The position numbers and the translations under genes are program-made. From Streptomyces sp. JHA26 (GTDB lineage: Bacteria; Actinomycetota; Actinomycetes; Streptomycetales; Streptomycetaceae), in assembly GCF_002005565.1 (NCBI RefSeq), contig NZ_BDJC01000056.1, positions 1 through 42,805 of the forward strand: 42,805 nt of DNA. Direction: 5' to 3'. How positions within the stretch are numbered: the first letter of the stretch is position 1; every line of letters begins with the position of its first letter. The notes beneath the pieces are model-generated. The model did no database searches. It was not told the origin of the DNA and saw only the letters and a list, made by a program, of their open reading frames with translations. Positions 32,266 to 42,364 of this stretch are shown here, piece by piece.

Positions 32266-34001
32266 GGTGCTGCTCCTTCCGCCACCGCGTCGGTGAGGTG
32301 GCTGACCGTCATGCGTGCCGTGAACACGGCCCCTTCGGAGGTGTTGGCCGCCGAGATCTCGCCGCCGTGACGTTCGCAGACGAGCCGGGTCAGCGCCAGG
32401 CCGATGCCGCGTTCGCCCTGCCGGGCGGCCTTGGTGGTGAAGCCGTGCGAGAAGACCTCGCGGGCCAGTGCGGGCGCCACGCCGGGCCCCGAGTCGCGGA
32501 CCACGATCTCCACGCCGGTGGCGTCCTGCCTGAGCTCGACCTCGACCCAGGCGGCGTCGTCGCCGTGCGACGCGGCGGCGTCCACCGCGTTGTCGACGAG
32601 GTTGCCGACCACGGTCGCCACGTCGGCGGCGTCCTCGGGGGCGAGCCGGCCCAGGGCGGTGCGCTCGGAGACGCGCAGGGCGACCTTCCGCTCGGCCGCC
32701 AGGGAGGACTTCGCCGTCAGCAGTGCGGCGACGGCGGTGTCGCGGACCCGGCGGCTGAGGGTGACGTCGAGGGACTGGCGGCGCTGGTTGAGCGCCCGGA
32801 TGTAGCGCACCACCTCGTCCTGCTCGCCTATCTGGATCAGCCCGGAGATGGTGTGCAGCTGGTTGGCGAACTCGTGGGCCTGGGCGCGCAGCAGCTCGGA
32901 GGTGCTGCGGAAGGCACCGATCTCCCGTTCCAGCCGGGCCAGTTCGGTGCGGTCGCGCAGGGTGGTGACCGAGCCGAGCGGGCGGCCGTCCTTGGTGACG
33001 GTCATGCGGTTCATCACCAGGACCCGGCCGTGGCGGACGACGACCTCGTCACGCCGCCCGCCCGGCTCCGACCGGCCGTCCGCGTCCGCCGTGGCACCGG
33101 TCAGGACGTCCAGCAGGCGCCCGTCGACGCCCAGGCCGTCCAGGCTCTGGCCCACGCAGTCCCCGGGCAGGTCGAGCAGGCGCCGGCCCATCTCGTTGAC
33201 CAGGGTGAGCCGGTGCTGCGGATCGAGGGCGACCACGCCCTCGGCGATGCCGTAGAGCATCGCCTCCCGGTGTTCGGCGAGCCCGGCGATCTCGCGGGGC
33301 TCCAGGCCGAGGGTCTGCCGTTTGACGCGCCGGGCGAGCAGCCACGAACCGGCCACCCCGAGGCCGCTGGCGGCGCCGAGGTAGGCCAGGAGGTAGGAGG
33401 AGGCGCCGCCGAGCCGCTGCCACACCGTGGGGTCGGCCTCGCCGACCATCACCGTGCCGAGGTGCCGGCCGAGGGTTTCCGGGGTGTCGCCGAGCACCGG
33501 CACCTGCGCGACGAGCTCCCGGCTGCCGCCCAGCGTCAGCGCCCCCGACCAGCCGCGTCCCTCGACGGCGTCGTCGGCGAGCGGCAGCCGGGCGCCGACC
33601 ACCGTCGGGTCGGTGGAGCTGACGATGCGGCCGCCGGCGTCGGCCACCGTGACCGACGTGACCCCGGACTGGGTCTGTGTGGAGTTCACCAGCGGGGCGA
33701 GGGCCTCCTGCGGCACGGGGCGCAGCAACTGGCTGCGGACCAGCGGGGTGGCGGCCAGTTGTTCGGCCAGGGCGGTGACGCGACGGCCCTCGACCCGGTT
33801 GAACGTGGCCTTCGACTGGGCGAGCGAGACGGCGGCCACCGCGAGCAGCACCACCACGACGATGGCGAGCTGGAGGACCAGCATCTCGCCCGCGAGGGTG
33901 TGACGGCGGAAGGTGGGGGCCACGGCGTACTCGATCTCGGCTGGCGGGGTCGGGGGGCGTCGGGAGGGCGTCCGGGGGCGGGGGTGTCGGGTCGCCATCA
34001 T
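32262..34001 (-). CDS. CitA/DcuS-type sensor histidine kinase
   Basis: About 579 residues. TM1 (about 41-63), an extracytoplasmic sensor domain of about 150 residues (sCache/PDC type), TM2 (about 211-232), then a PAS domain (about 257-360) with GIAEGVVALDPQHRLTLVN. The kinase has a SpoOB-type dimerisation helix with RAQAHEFANQLHTISGLIQ (phospho-His region), N-box VVGNLVDNAVDAA, and G-boxes DSGPGVAPALAREVFSHGFTTK and GERGIGLALTRLVCERHGG. It probably senses citrate-like acids. ATGATG tandem starts at 34001/33998. Divergent from tctC. Confidence 0.92.
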   Translation of the reverse strand: MMATRHPRPRTPSRRPPTPPAEIEYAVAPTFRRHTLAGEMLVLQLAIVVVVLLAVAAVSLAQSKATFNRVEGRRVTALAEQLAATPLVRSQLLRPVPQEALAPLVNSTQTQSGVTSVTVADAGGRIVSSTDPTVVGARLPLADDAVEGRGWSGALTLGGSRELVAQVPVLGDTPETLGRHLGTVMVGEADPTVWQRLGGASSYLLAYLGAASGLGVAGSWLLARRVKRQTLGLEPREIAGLAEHREAMLYGIAEGVVALDPQHRLTLVNEMGRRLLDLPGDCVGQSLDGLGVDGRLLDVLTGATADADGRSEPGGRRDEVVVRHGRVLVMNRMTVTKDGRPLGSVTTLRDRTELARLEREIGAFRSTSELLRAQAHEFANQLHTISGLIQIGEQDEVVRYIRALNQRRQSLDVTLSRRVRDTAVAALLTAKSSLAAERKVALRVSERTALGRLAPEDAADVATVVGNLVDNAVDAAASHGDDAAWVEVELRQDATGVEIVVRDSGPGVAPALAREVFSHGFTTKAARQGERGIGLALTRLVCERHGGEISAANTSEGAVFTARMTVSHLTDAVAEGAAP

Positions 34002-34027
34002 GGCGCCCACCTGCGGTGAAGGAAAGG

Positions 34028-34143
34028 GATGTGCTGTCTTCGCAACGAACCGGCGATGTGCCGGTGACGCGGACCGCGGCCGCGTCCCGGCGACCGCAAA
34101 GACCACAACCTCCCTTGGTTCCGCAAGGAAGACACATCGCCGG
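34028..34143. promoter_or_regulatory. Inverted repeats between the two-component genes and tctC
   Basis: CCGGCGATGTG (34050-34060) and CACATCGCCGG (34133-34143) are a perfect 11-bp inverted pair. GATGTG also occurs at 34028-34033. The arms continue imperfectly (GTCTTC and GAAGAC elements inside). The symmetry across the 225-base gap suggests paired response-regulator sites for divergent promoters. Confidence 0.5.
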
Positions 34144-34226
34144 ACCACGGGCACCATGTGGCCCACGTCACCCTCCCCCACAGGGCTCCCCGTACCGATC
34201 TACCCAACCGACAGGTGGTGGCATTC

Positions 34227-35209
<983 letters not shown>

Positions 35210-35213
<4 letters not shown>

Positions 35214-35746
35214 CGACGCGGACCGAAACGGCCACCGAGCCGGCCGCCGAGCGGCGTTCGTGGCTGCGCGACCACTCCGAACTGGGCGTGTGCGTCCTGC
35301 TGCTGGCGCTCGGCGTCCTGGTCCTGACGGACGCCCTGACCATGGACGTCGACATCGCGCAGCGGGGTCCCGTCGGCCCGAGGACGGTCCCGGTCGTCGT
35401 CGGCGCGGGCCTGCTGGTGATCGCCGCGCTGCTCGCCGTGGACGTCCTGCGCGGCGGCCGTGGCGAGGCGGAGGGCGGCGAGGACGTCGACCTGTCCGAA
35501 CCGGCCGACTGGCGCACGGTGCTGCTGCTCGCCGGGATCTTCCTCGGCGCGGCCGTGCTGATCGAGCCGGCCGGCTTCCCCGCCGCGGGCGCGCTGCTGT
35601 TCTGGGGTGCCGCCTTCGCGCTCGGCAGCCGGCGCGTCGACCGCGATCCGCTGATCGCCGCGGTGCTGTCCCTGGTCACCTACGTCGTCTTCGACAAGCT
35701 GCTCGGAGTGCCGCTGCCCGGTGGTCCGCTGATGGGAGTGCTGTGA
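35210..35746 (+). CDS. tctB: TctB-type small membrane subunit
   Basis: About 178 residues with four predicted helices (about 22-42, 60-80, 105-125 and 140-165). Typical TctB features are GPRTVPVVVGAGLLVIAALL and, near the C-terminus, VFDKLLGVPLPGGPL. It overlaps tctC and is followed by tctA after one base, so the three are one operon. Confidence 0.9.
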
Positions 35747-35747
35747 C

Positions 35748-37235
35748 ATGAACGCCCTGAACTCCCTCCTGGACGGCTTCGGCACGGCCCTCACCCCGGT
35801 CAACCTCCTGTGGGCCGCCCTCGGCGTCCTGCTCGGCACGGCCATCGGCGTGCTGCCCGGCATCGGCCCCGCGATGGCCGTGGCACTGCTGCTGCCGGTG
35901 ACGTACGGCCTCGACCCGGTCGCCGCGTTCATCATGTTCGCGGGCATCTACTACGGTGCGATGTTCGGCGGTTCGACGACCTCCATCCTGCTCAACACCC
36001 CCGGCGAGAGCGCCGCGGTGGTCGCGGCCATGGAGGGCAACCCCATGGCCAAGGCGGGGCGGGGCGCCCAGGCGCTGGCCGCGGCCGCCATCGGTCACTT
36101 CGCGGGCGGCATGATCGGCACGACCCTGCTGGTGGCGCTGGCGCCGACGGTGGCCGACCTGGCGGTGGACATCGGCGCGCCGGACTACTTCGCCATCATG
36201 GTGCTGGCGTTCATCGCGGTGACCTCGGTGCTGGGCTCGTCCCGGATCAGGGGCCTGGCGTCCCTGCTGATCGGCCTGACGATCGGTCTGGTGGGCCTGG
36301 ACCAGATGACCGGCCAGCAGCGGCTGACCTTCGGTTCGCTGCAACTCGCCGACGGCGTCGACGTGGTGATCGTGGCGGTCGGTCTCTTCGCGATCGGCGA
36401 GGCGCTGTGGGTGGCGGCGCACCTGCGGCGCGGGGCGGCCGAACCCATCCCGGTGGGACGCCCCTGGCTCGGCCGCGCCGACGTGAAGCGGACCTGGAAG
36501 TCCTGGCTGCGCGGCCCGTTCATCGGCTTCCCGTTCGGCGCGATCCCGGCGGGCGGCGCGGAGATCCCCACGTTCCTGTCGTACGTGACGGAGAAGCGCC
36601 TGTCCAAGCACAAGGACGAGTGGGGCAAGGGCGCCATCGAGGGCGTGGCCGGCCCCGAGTCGGCGGCGTCGGCCTCGGCGGCGGGCACGCTGGTGTCCAT
36701 GTTGACCCTGGGGCTGCCGACCACGGCCGTCGCCGCGGTCATGCTGGCCGCCTTCCAGCAGTACGGCATCCAGCCCGGCCCGCTGCTCTTCGAGCGCGAA
36801 CCCGAGCTGGTGTGGGGCCTGATCGCCTCCCTCTTCGTCGGCATGGTGCTGCTGCTCGCCCTCAACCTGCCGCTGGCACCGGTGTGGGCCAAGCTGCTGC
36901 GCATCCCGCGGCCCTACCTCTACGCGGGGATCATGTTCTTCGCGGCGGTCGGCGCGTACGCCGTCGGCGGCGAGGTCGTCGACCTGGTGATCCTGCTGGT
37001 CATCGGCCTGGTCGGGTTCGGCATGCGGCGCTACGGCCTGCCGGTCCTGCCCGCCGTGATCGGCGTCATCCTCGGCCCCAACGCCGAGCAGCAGCTGCGC
37101 CGCGCCCTGCAGATCAGCGACGGCAGCGTCACGGGCCTGGTGAACACACCGTTCGCGGTGACGGTGTACGGGGTGATCGTGCTGCTGCTGGCGTGGCCGT
37201 TGCTGGCGGGAGTGGTGCGACGCGCCCGCGCGTGA
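35748..37235 (+). CDS. tctA: TctA-type large membrane subunit
   Basis: About 495 residues and roughly eleven to twelve membrane helices. Family signatures: LLGTAIGVLPGIGPAMAVALLLP near residues 28-50, IYYGAMFGGSTTSILLNTPGE, FIGFPFGAIPAGGAEIPTFLSY and GVAGPESAASASAAGTLVSMLTLGLPTTAVAAVM. It is the channel of the secondary tripartite tricarboxylate transporter driven by the ion gradient. ATG 35748 follows tctB closely. Confidence 0.95.
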   Translation: MNALNSLLDGFGTALTPVNLLWAALGVLLGTAIGVLPGIGPAMAVALLLPVTYGLDPVAAFIMFAGIYYGAMFGGSTTSILLNTPGESAAVVAAMEGNPMAKAGRGAQALAAAAIGHFAGGMIGTTLLVALAPTVADLAVDIGAPDYFAIMVLAFIAVTSVLGSSRIRGLASLLIGLTIGLVGLDQMTGQQRLTFGSLQLADGVDVVIVAVGLFAIGEALWVAAHLRRGAAEPIPVGRPWLGRADVKRTWKSWLRGPFIGFPFGAIPAGGAEIPTFLSYVTEKRLSKHKDEWGKGAIEGVAGPESAASASAAGTLVSMLTLGLPTTAVAAVMLAAFQQYGIQPGPLLFEREPELVWGLIASLFVGMVLLLALNLPLAPVWAKLLRIPRPYLYAGIMFFAAVGAYAVGGEVVDLVILLVIGLVGFGMRRYGLPVLPAVIGVILGPNAEQQLRRALQISDGSVTGLVNTPFAVTVYGVIVLLLAWPLLAGVVRRARA

Positions 37236-37250
37236 GGCACGGCCCGGCCG

Positions 37251-37291
37251 CACCGCCCCCGGAGCCCCGACGAGGCCCCGGGGGCGGTGCG
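37251..37291. terminator. Bidirectional terminator after tctA
   Basis: GCACCGCCCCCGG (37251-37263) and CCGGGGGCGGTGC (37279-37291) form a perfect 13-bp stem with a 15-base loop. It lies between convergent tctA and the MFS gene. Confidence 0.8.
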
Positions 37292-37325
37292 TTCCGGCCG
37301 CGACCGGGACCCGTCGTGCCGGGTC

Positions 37326-38534
37326 TCAGTCCACCCGCTCCAGGTCGCGCACGCCCCGGGCGGCCAACGCGACGAGCGACACCCCGGAGATCACCGCGGC
37401 GACGACGAGCAGCCACGTCCCGAAGCCGACGGCGGTGGCGACCGGACCGGTGAGGGCGAGGCCGACGGGGCGGGCCACGAAGGAGCCGACCGTGTCGAAG
37501 GCGTAGACCCGGGCGAGTTTGTCCTCCGGCACGTGGCTCTGGATGGACTGCTCCCAGTACACGTCGAACATCTGCAGGCCGAGGCCGTGCAGGAAGGCGC
37601 CGAGCAGGACGGGCCACAGCGTGTCGGTCAGCGCCATGGCGAGCGGGAAGAAGCCCGTGAACGCGAGCAGGACCACACCGACCGCCAGCGGCCGTCGCGG
37701 CCGGATCCGGAGGCAGAGCAGGCCGCCGGTCACGAACCCGGCCATCAGGACCGACAGGGCGAGCCCCCAGGCCGACCGGCCGATCCCCTGGCCCACGACG
37801 ACGGGGCCGAGAACCGCCTGCGCCCCGCCGTAGAAGAGGTGGTAGAGGAGGGCCTGGAGGATGAGCAGCCAGAGCCAGCTGTGCCGCATCACCTCCCGCA
37901 GGCCGTCCTTGAGATCCGCGAGGGCCGACGCCGCCCGGGGCGTGCGCACGTGCGGGACGCGGAGACGGGCGAAGGCCGCCGCGGCGAAGGCGAAGGTGCA
38001 GGCGTCGGCCACGACCGCCCACCCCGGGCCCACGGCGGCGACCAGCACCCCCGCCACGGCGTATCCGACGGTCGAGGCACCGGTCTGGAGCAGCGTGCGC
38101 AGCGCGACCGCGTCGCCCAGTTCGTCCTGCGGTACGACCAGCCGGGTCATCGCCATGGCGGAGGGGCGCCCCAGCGCCGAGACCACGCCGCCGAGCCCGC
38201 CCAGGACCGCGATCAGCCAGATGGTGGCGACGCCCAGCAGCAGCGCGCCGGCCACCCCTCCCATGACCAGGGCGCTGACGACCGACGCCCCGGTCATCAT
38301 CAGCCGCCGCGAGACCCGGTCGCCCAGCACGCCGCCGGCGAGCGTGGTGACGACCTGGCACGCGGCGAACGCGGCCTCCACCAGGCCGAGCTGGACGACC
38401 GATCCCCCCAGATCGAGAACGGCGAACGCCAGGGCCACCGGTGTGATGGCGTTGCCGAGCGCGTTGACCGCGGTTCCGGCCACCAGGTACCGGAAGCCGT
38501 GGTGGCGCAGGACTCGATGACTTCGTCGCTTCAC
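37326..38534 (-). CDS. MFS exporter
   Basis: About 402 residues with twelve predicted helices, close to the MFS_3/enterobactin-exporter type. Motif-A-like loop GVLGDRVSRRLMM follows helix 2; a 14-residue basic start (MKRRSHRVLRHHGF) precedes helix 1. GTG 38534 has no ribosome site but follows a -10 (TACCTT) by seven bases. It is divergent from a marR gene with a palindrome on its promoter, a common arrangement for drug efflux. Substrate unknown. Confidence 0.88.
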   Translation of the reverse strand: MKRRSHRVLRHHGFRYLVAGTAVNALGNAITPVALAFAVLDLGGSVVQLGLVEAAFAACQVVTTLAGGVLGDRVSRRLMMTGASVVSALVMGGVAGALLLGVATIWLIAVLGGLGGVVSALGRPSAMAMTRLVVPQDELGDAVALRTLLQTGASTVGYAVAGVLVAAVGPGWAVVADACTFAFAAAAFARLRVPHVRTPRAASALADLKDGLREVMRHSWLWLLILQALLYHLFYGGAQAVLGPVVVGQGIGRSAWGLALSVLMAGFVTGGLLCLRIRPRRPLAVGVVLLAFTGFFPLAMALTDTLWPVLLGAFLHGLGLQMFDVYWEQSIQSHVPEDKLARVYAFDTVGSFVARPVGLALTGPVATAVGFGTWLLVVAAVISGVSLVALAARGVRDLERVD

Positions 38535-38541
38535 GGCGAGG

Positions 38542-38605
38542 AAGGTATTTCGGCACCGAAATGTTCGTCAACTAATTATCAGGCGCCGAAACACACGGTT
38601 AGGAT
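38542..38605. promoter_or_regulatory. Divergent MFS/marR promoters with MarR operator
   Basis: Minus strand: -35 TTGACG (38566-38571), 18 bases, -10 TACCTT (38542-38547), then GTG. The palindrome ATTTCGG-N2-CCGAAAT (38547-38562) fills the spacer. Plus strand: TTATCA (38576-38581), 18 bases, TAGGAT (38600-38605), then ATG six bases later. A half-site CCGAAA (38585-38590) is near the second -35. Confidence 0.7.
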
Positions 38606-38611
38606 CGCCGC

Positions 38612-39136
38612 ATGGAGGCACCTCACCCCGACCGGCCGCACGACTGGGCGGACCGCCACGTCGACCGCTGGCGGGACCATTGGATCGGCATCGAGTTCGA
38701 CGACGAGGTGGAGGCGATCACGGTCCGGCTGGACCGGATCCGGCGCCACCTCAAGCAGAGCACGCGCCACGCCGTCGAGGGGGCCGGACTGCAGATCCAC
38801 GAGTACGAGACCCTGCACCACCTGATGATCCGGGACACCCCGGGCCGGACGACCCCCTCCGCACTCGCCGCCGATCTCGGCGTGAGCGCCGCCGGGATGA
38901 CCGGTCGGCTCGACGCGCTGGAGCGGTCCGGCTGGGTCCGCCGGGCACCGGCCACGGGCGACCGGCGTCGCGTCGACGTCGAGGTGACCGAGGCCGGCCT
39001 CGCCGTCTGGAAACAGGCGATGGCGCTCCGCGGCAAGGCCGAGGACGAGCTGTTCGGCGCCCTCACGGCCCGCGACCGCTCCCGCCTCGCCGCACTGCTC
39101 AAGCAGCTGACCCTCCACATCGAGGCCGCCGACTGA
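38612..39136 (+). CDS. MarR family regulator
   Basis: About 174 residues. Winged helix near residues 60-130: LQIHEYETLHHLMIRDTPGR, TPSALAADLGVSAAGMTGRLDALERSGWVRR and the wing DRRRVDVEVTEAG. A long His/Trp-rich N-terminal helix (WADRHVDRWRDHW) precedes it. Probably represses the MFS gene and itself through the palindrome in the 77-base gap. ATG 38612 is likely leaderless. Ligand unknown. Confidence 0.92.
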   Translation: MEAPHPDRPHDWADRHVDRWRDHWIGIEFDDEVEAITVRLDRIRRHLKQSTRHAVEGAGLQIHEYETLHHLMIRDTPGRTTPSALAADLGVSAAGMTGRLDALERSGWVRRAPATGDRRRVDVEVTEAGLAVWKQAMALRGKAEDELFGALTARDRSRLAALLKQLTLHIEAAD

Positions 39137-39229
39137 CCATCCCGGCCCCCGTCCGGCCCGGCCTGTCCCACCGAACCGAGGGCTGATCGAGGACGACGTG
39201 CACAGGATGCCGGGGCTCGACGTGAACGC

Positions 39230-39249
39230 ACCGGACCGTCACGTCCGGT
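39230..39249 (-). terminator. Small hairpin at the end of the SWIM gene
   Basis: ACCGGAC (39230-39236) and GTCCGGT (39243-39249) form a 7-bp stem with a 6-base loop, immediately after and touching the SWIM stop codon. Possibly a weak terminator. Confidence 0.35.
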
Positions 39250-41207
39250 CACGGCGATGCGTACGGGCCGGTCCGGTGGAGCTCCAGGGTCGTGGCGAGG
39301 CGGATGACGGCGGTGTGCCAGTGAGAAGCGGCGGGGGCCGGGCCGTGGGCGCGGAGGGTGGTGGTCACGGCGGAGACCTTGTCCGCGGTGGTGTGGAAGC
39401 CGGTGCGGTGCAGGAGGGCGGCTGCCGATTCGAGGATGTCGTGATCGGTGGCGGTCAGGTTCTTCAGACCGTGGTGGGCGGCCTCGGCGAGGGCTGCGAG
39501 GGCCTGTTCCAAGGCGGTGGTGAGGGGGTCGTCCGGGAGGTGCGGGGCGACGGGGAGGGCGGTGTCGCCGTCGCCGGGGGCGAGGTCGGGGACGAGGACG
39601 CCGCGGGAGGTGCGGACGGCGAGCGGGGCGAGGAGGACCCTGCCCCGGTCATGGCGGAGGGAACCGCTGACCCGGTCGGCGGTGCCGGAGGCGAGGGCGT
39701 CGGCCAGGGCGTCCAGGGTGCCGGGGCAGTGGGGGTTGTGCGCGGTGCTCAGCAGGACCTCGTTGCCGGCCGGGTCGTGAAGGACGGCTTCGAGGCGCTG
39801 TGCGGCCGGGTCGTACCGCACGGGTCCGGCCTCCGCGACGGCGAGGACGCGCATGGACTCGGCCTCCACCCGAGGGCGGACGAGGCGGGGAGGGAGGGCA
39901 CCGGGGGCGGGGAACTGTGCGGCGAGGTCCGTGACCAGCAGCCCGGGCGGCAGGTCGTCCCAGGCGGCGCCGACGGGGGTGACGGACGTGGTGGCGACCC
40001 GGCCGCGGGAGATCTCCACGGCGCGGCCGGCCGTGCGGGAAGTGGCCTCGCTGACCACGTTGGCGGCGGCAAGGGTGCGCAGGTTCGTACCGAGGATCCT
40101 GCGGGAGCCGAGGTCGTGGCCGGTGGGCGCCTGACCGTCGGGCAGCTCCCAGCGTCTGTGCAGAACGAGGACGACACCGGCATCGGGGTGGGCGAAGAAG
40201 ACGTGGGCGGTGCGGTCGCGGGCGGAGCCGTCGACGTGGCAGCCGAGGGCGACGAGGCGGACTCGGCGCAAGGCCGTGCGGGCCGTCTCGGCAGTGCCGA
40301 GGACGGCTGCGGGGTCGGTGGGGGCGGCGCGGTGGCGGGCGTGGAGTTCGGCGAGGAGCAGGGCGTGGGTCTCGCGGTCGTGGCGGGCGCCGCGGACGGC
40401 GTGCTCGGCGAGCTGGTGGCGTATCCCCTCGAGGGCCGCGGCGGGCCAGTGGCGGCCGGCGGCCGTGAGGGCGGCGCCGGCACGGCGGAGGGTTCCGTCC
40501 AGGACGGGGCCGGCCTGGGGGACGCCTTCGACGAGGAGTTCGTCGACGAGGTCCATGGCCGCGCGGTGGGCGCTGTCACCGTTGTCCGGGATTGTTTCCT
40601 TTCCTCCGACAGTGACTCGGTCGCCGCCCTCGGTGTCGGCTGCCCGGAAGGCCCAGACGGCGAGGACGACCGTCGTGCCGCGCAGCGGCTCGGCGGCGTC
40701 GGTGACGGCGAAGCCGGGGCGGTGGGGCACGGGGAAGCGGACGGTGCAGGCGGGGAGTTCGACGGCGGGAACGGGGTCGGCGGGGGTGGGGCGGTGGAGG
40801 ACGGCCTGGTAGCCGCGGTCGCGGGTGCGACGGGCCGCGGTGAGGGCGGGACGGCCGAAGGCCTCGGCGAGGGCGGTGTCGTCGATGCTTCCGGGGGACC
40901 AGTCGGTGAAAGGCGGCGGGGTGTCCGATGCGGTCGCGGTGCGCTGGTAGGCGAGGACGAGGCCGATGCGGTGGCGGCAGACTCCGTGGGCCTCGCAGCT
41001 GCAGTGGGCGTCCTGCAGGGTGGCGCCGGGCGGCAGCCGGGTCTCGGTGCCGTCGGGAAAGCGGCCGTGCACGGTGTGGTCGCCGGTGACGTCCAGGTCG
41101 GGGCCTGCTCCGGCGTCGAGGTCCTTGGCGGCGCGTTTGACCAGGCCGCGGTTGGCGAGGGCGGCGAGGGTGTCGGGGGTGAGGGCGAGCAGGTCGGTGC
41201 GGGTCAT
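39249..41207 (-). CDS. SWIM zinc-finger protein, YehQ-like
   Basis: About 652 residues. The SWIM finger is near residues 69-79 (CSCEAHGVCRH, giving Cys69, Cys71, Cys77 and His79). The remaining 570 residues are soluble helical/strand sequence without recognised catalytic motifs. SWIM domains bind DNA or protein. It overlaps the VWA gene by ATGA and ends the operon. The neighbouring VWA and DUF5682 genes make it a probable equivalent of E. coli YehQ, which is also uncharacterised. A Cys/His motif close to the N-terminus is the only clear functional site. Confidence 0.8.
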   Translation of the reverse strand: MTRTDLLALTPDTLAALANRGLVKRAAKDLDAGAGPDLDVTGDHTVHGRFPDGTETRLPPGATLQDAHCSCEAHGVCRHRIGLVLAYQRTATASDTPPPFTDWSPGSIDDTALAEAFGRPALTAARRTRDRGYQAVLHRPTPADPVPAVELPACTVRFPVPHRPGFAVTDAAEPLRGTTVVLAVWAFRAADTEGGDRVTVGGKETIPDNGDSAHRAAMDLVDELLVEGVPQAGPVLDGTLRRAGAALTAAGRHWPAAALEGIRHQLAEHAVRGARHDRETHALLLAELHARHRAAPTDPAAVLGTAETARTALRRVRLVALGCHVDGSARDRTAHVFFAHPDAGVVLVLHRRWELPDGQAPTGHDLGSRRILGTNLRTLAAANVVSEATSRTAGRAVEISRGRVATTSVTPVGAAWDDLPPGLLVTDLAAQFPAPGALPPRLVRPRVEAESMRVLAVAEAGPVRYDPAAQRLEAVLHDPAGNEVLLSTAHNPHCPGTLDALADALASGTADRVSGSLRHDRGRVLLAPLAVRTSRGVLVPDLAPGDGDTALPVAPHLPDDPLTTALEQALAALAEAAHHGLKNLTATDHDILESAAALLHRTGFHTTADKVSAVTTTLRAHGPAPAASHWHTAVIRLATTLELHRTGPYASP

Positions 41208-42364
41208 GCCGATCGTCCTCCGTGGGCCATTCTCTCGGCGACGAACTCGGCCAGGTGGCCGGGGGTCATGGCGCCGATGTGCGCGCCGGCCTCGGCGAGG
41301 CGGCCGGCCAGGTCGCGGTCGTAGGAGGGGGCGGCCTCCTCGTCGAGGGCGGCGAGGCCGAGGACGGTGACGCCCTGTCCGGTCAGGTCGCGGACGGTGC
41401 GGGTCAGGCGGTGGGCGTCGCCGCCCTCGTAGAAGTCGGTGACCAGGGCGACGATCGTGCGGCGCGGGTTGTCGACGAGACCGGCGGAGTAGTCGACGGC
41501 GCGGGCGATGTCGGTGCCGCCGCCGAGCTGGACCTTCATCAGGAGTTCGACGGGGTCGGTGACGTCGGAGGTGAGGTCGACGACCTGCGTGTCGAAAGCG
41601 ACCAGGTGGGTGCGCAGTCCGGGCAGGCCCCACAGGCAGGCGGCGGTGACGGCGGAGTGGATCACGGATCCGGCCATGGAGCCGGACTGGTCGACGAGGA
41701 GGATCAGCTGCCACTGCTCGATGTGGCGGCGGGTGCGGGAGTGGAAGTGCGGCCGCTCGATGAGGATGCGGCGGTCCTCGGGCCGGTAGTGGGCGAGGTT
41801 GGCGCGGATCGTGGCCCTGAAGTCGAAGTTCCGGGCGCGGGGGGTTCGGCTGGGGCGGCGGGAGCGGGCTCCGGTGAGGGCGTGTCGGATCTCCGGCCTC
41901 AGCCGCTCGGTCAGGTCGCGCACGACGGCTTCGACGATGCGCCGGGCGGCGGCCAGGATCCGCGGGTTCATCAGGTGTTTGGTGCGCAGCACGGCCCGCA
42001 GCAGGCTGGTGCTGGGTTCTACGCGCAGAAGAACGTCGGGGTCGGTGACGATCTCGTCGATGCCGTAGGTCTCCACGGCGTCGCGTTCGAGGCGTTCGAC
42101 CGTCTCGCGGGGGAAGAGACGGTGGATGTCGTCGAGCCAGTCGACGACGGCGAGGGTGGAGGGGCCGTCGCCGTCCTCCCGGCCGTCGGCGGTGCCGCGG
42201 CGTTCACCACGGCGGGCGAGGTCGTCGTCTCGGCCGTAGAGCCACTGGAGGGCGGTGTCGCGGGCGGCGTCCGGGCCGTCGAGGCCGCCGGTGCGGCGTT
42301 CGGCGGGGGCGCCGAGGATCAGCCGCCAGCGTTCCAGTCCCGCGCGGGGGTCGTCGGGGGTCAT
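41204..42364 (-). CDS. VWA (von Willebrand A) domain protein, YehP-like
   Basis: About 386 residues. The VWA domain occupies the C-terminal half. The MIDAS is intact: DQSGS (225-229), Thr284 in GGGTD and Asp310 in VTDF. The N-terminal 200 residues are helical with a basic patch (GARSRRPSRTPRARN). MIDAS-type VWA proteins with MoxR ATPases act as substrate adaptors for metal insertion or complex remodelling. It overlaps its neighbours by ATGA on both sides. No signal, so cytoplasmic. Confidence 0.88.
   Translation of the reverse strand: MTPDDPRAGLERWRLILGAPAERRTGGLDGPDAARDTALQWLYGRDDDLARRGERRGTADGREDGDGPSTLAVVDWLDDIHRLFPRETVERLERDAVETYGIDEIVTDPDVLLRVEPSTSLLRAVLRTKHLMNPRILAAARRIVEAVVRDLTERLRPEIRHALTGARSRRPSRTPRARNFDFRATIRANLAHYRPEDRRILIERPHFHSRTRRHIEQWQLILLVDQSGSMAGSVIHSAVTAACLWGLPGLRTHLVAFDTQVVDLTSDVTDPVELLMKVQLGGGTDIARAVDYSAGLVDNPRRTIVALVTDFYEGGDAHRLTRTVRDLTGQGVTVLGLAALDEEAAPSYDRDLAGRLAEAGAHIGAMTPGHLAEFVAERMAHGGRSA

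Noticed and set aside
38751..38948. Cys-rich short frame antisense to marR
   Set aside because: Arises from GC-rich antisense codons; no start signals and no conservation expected.
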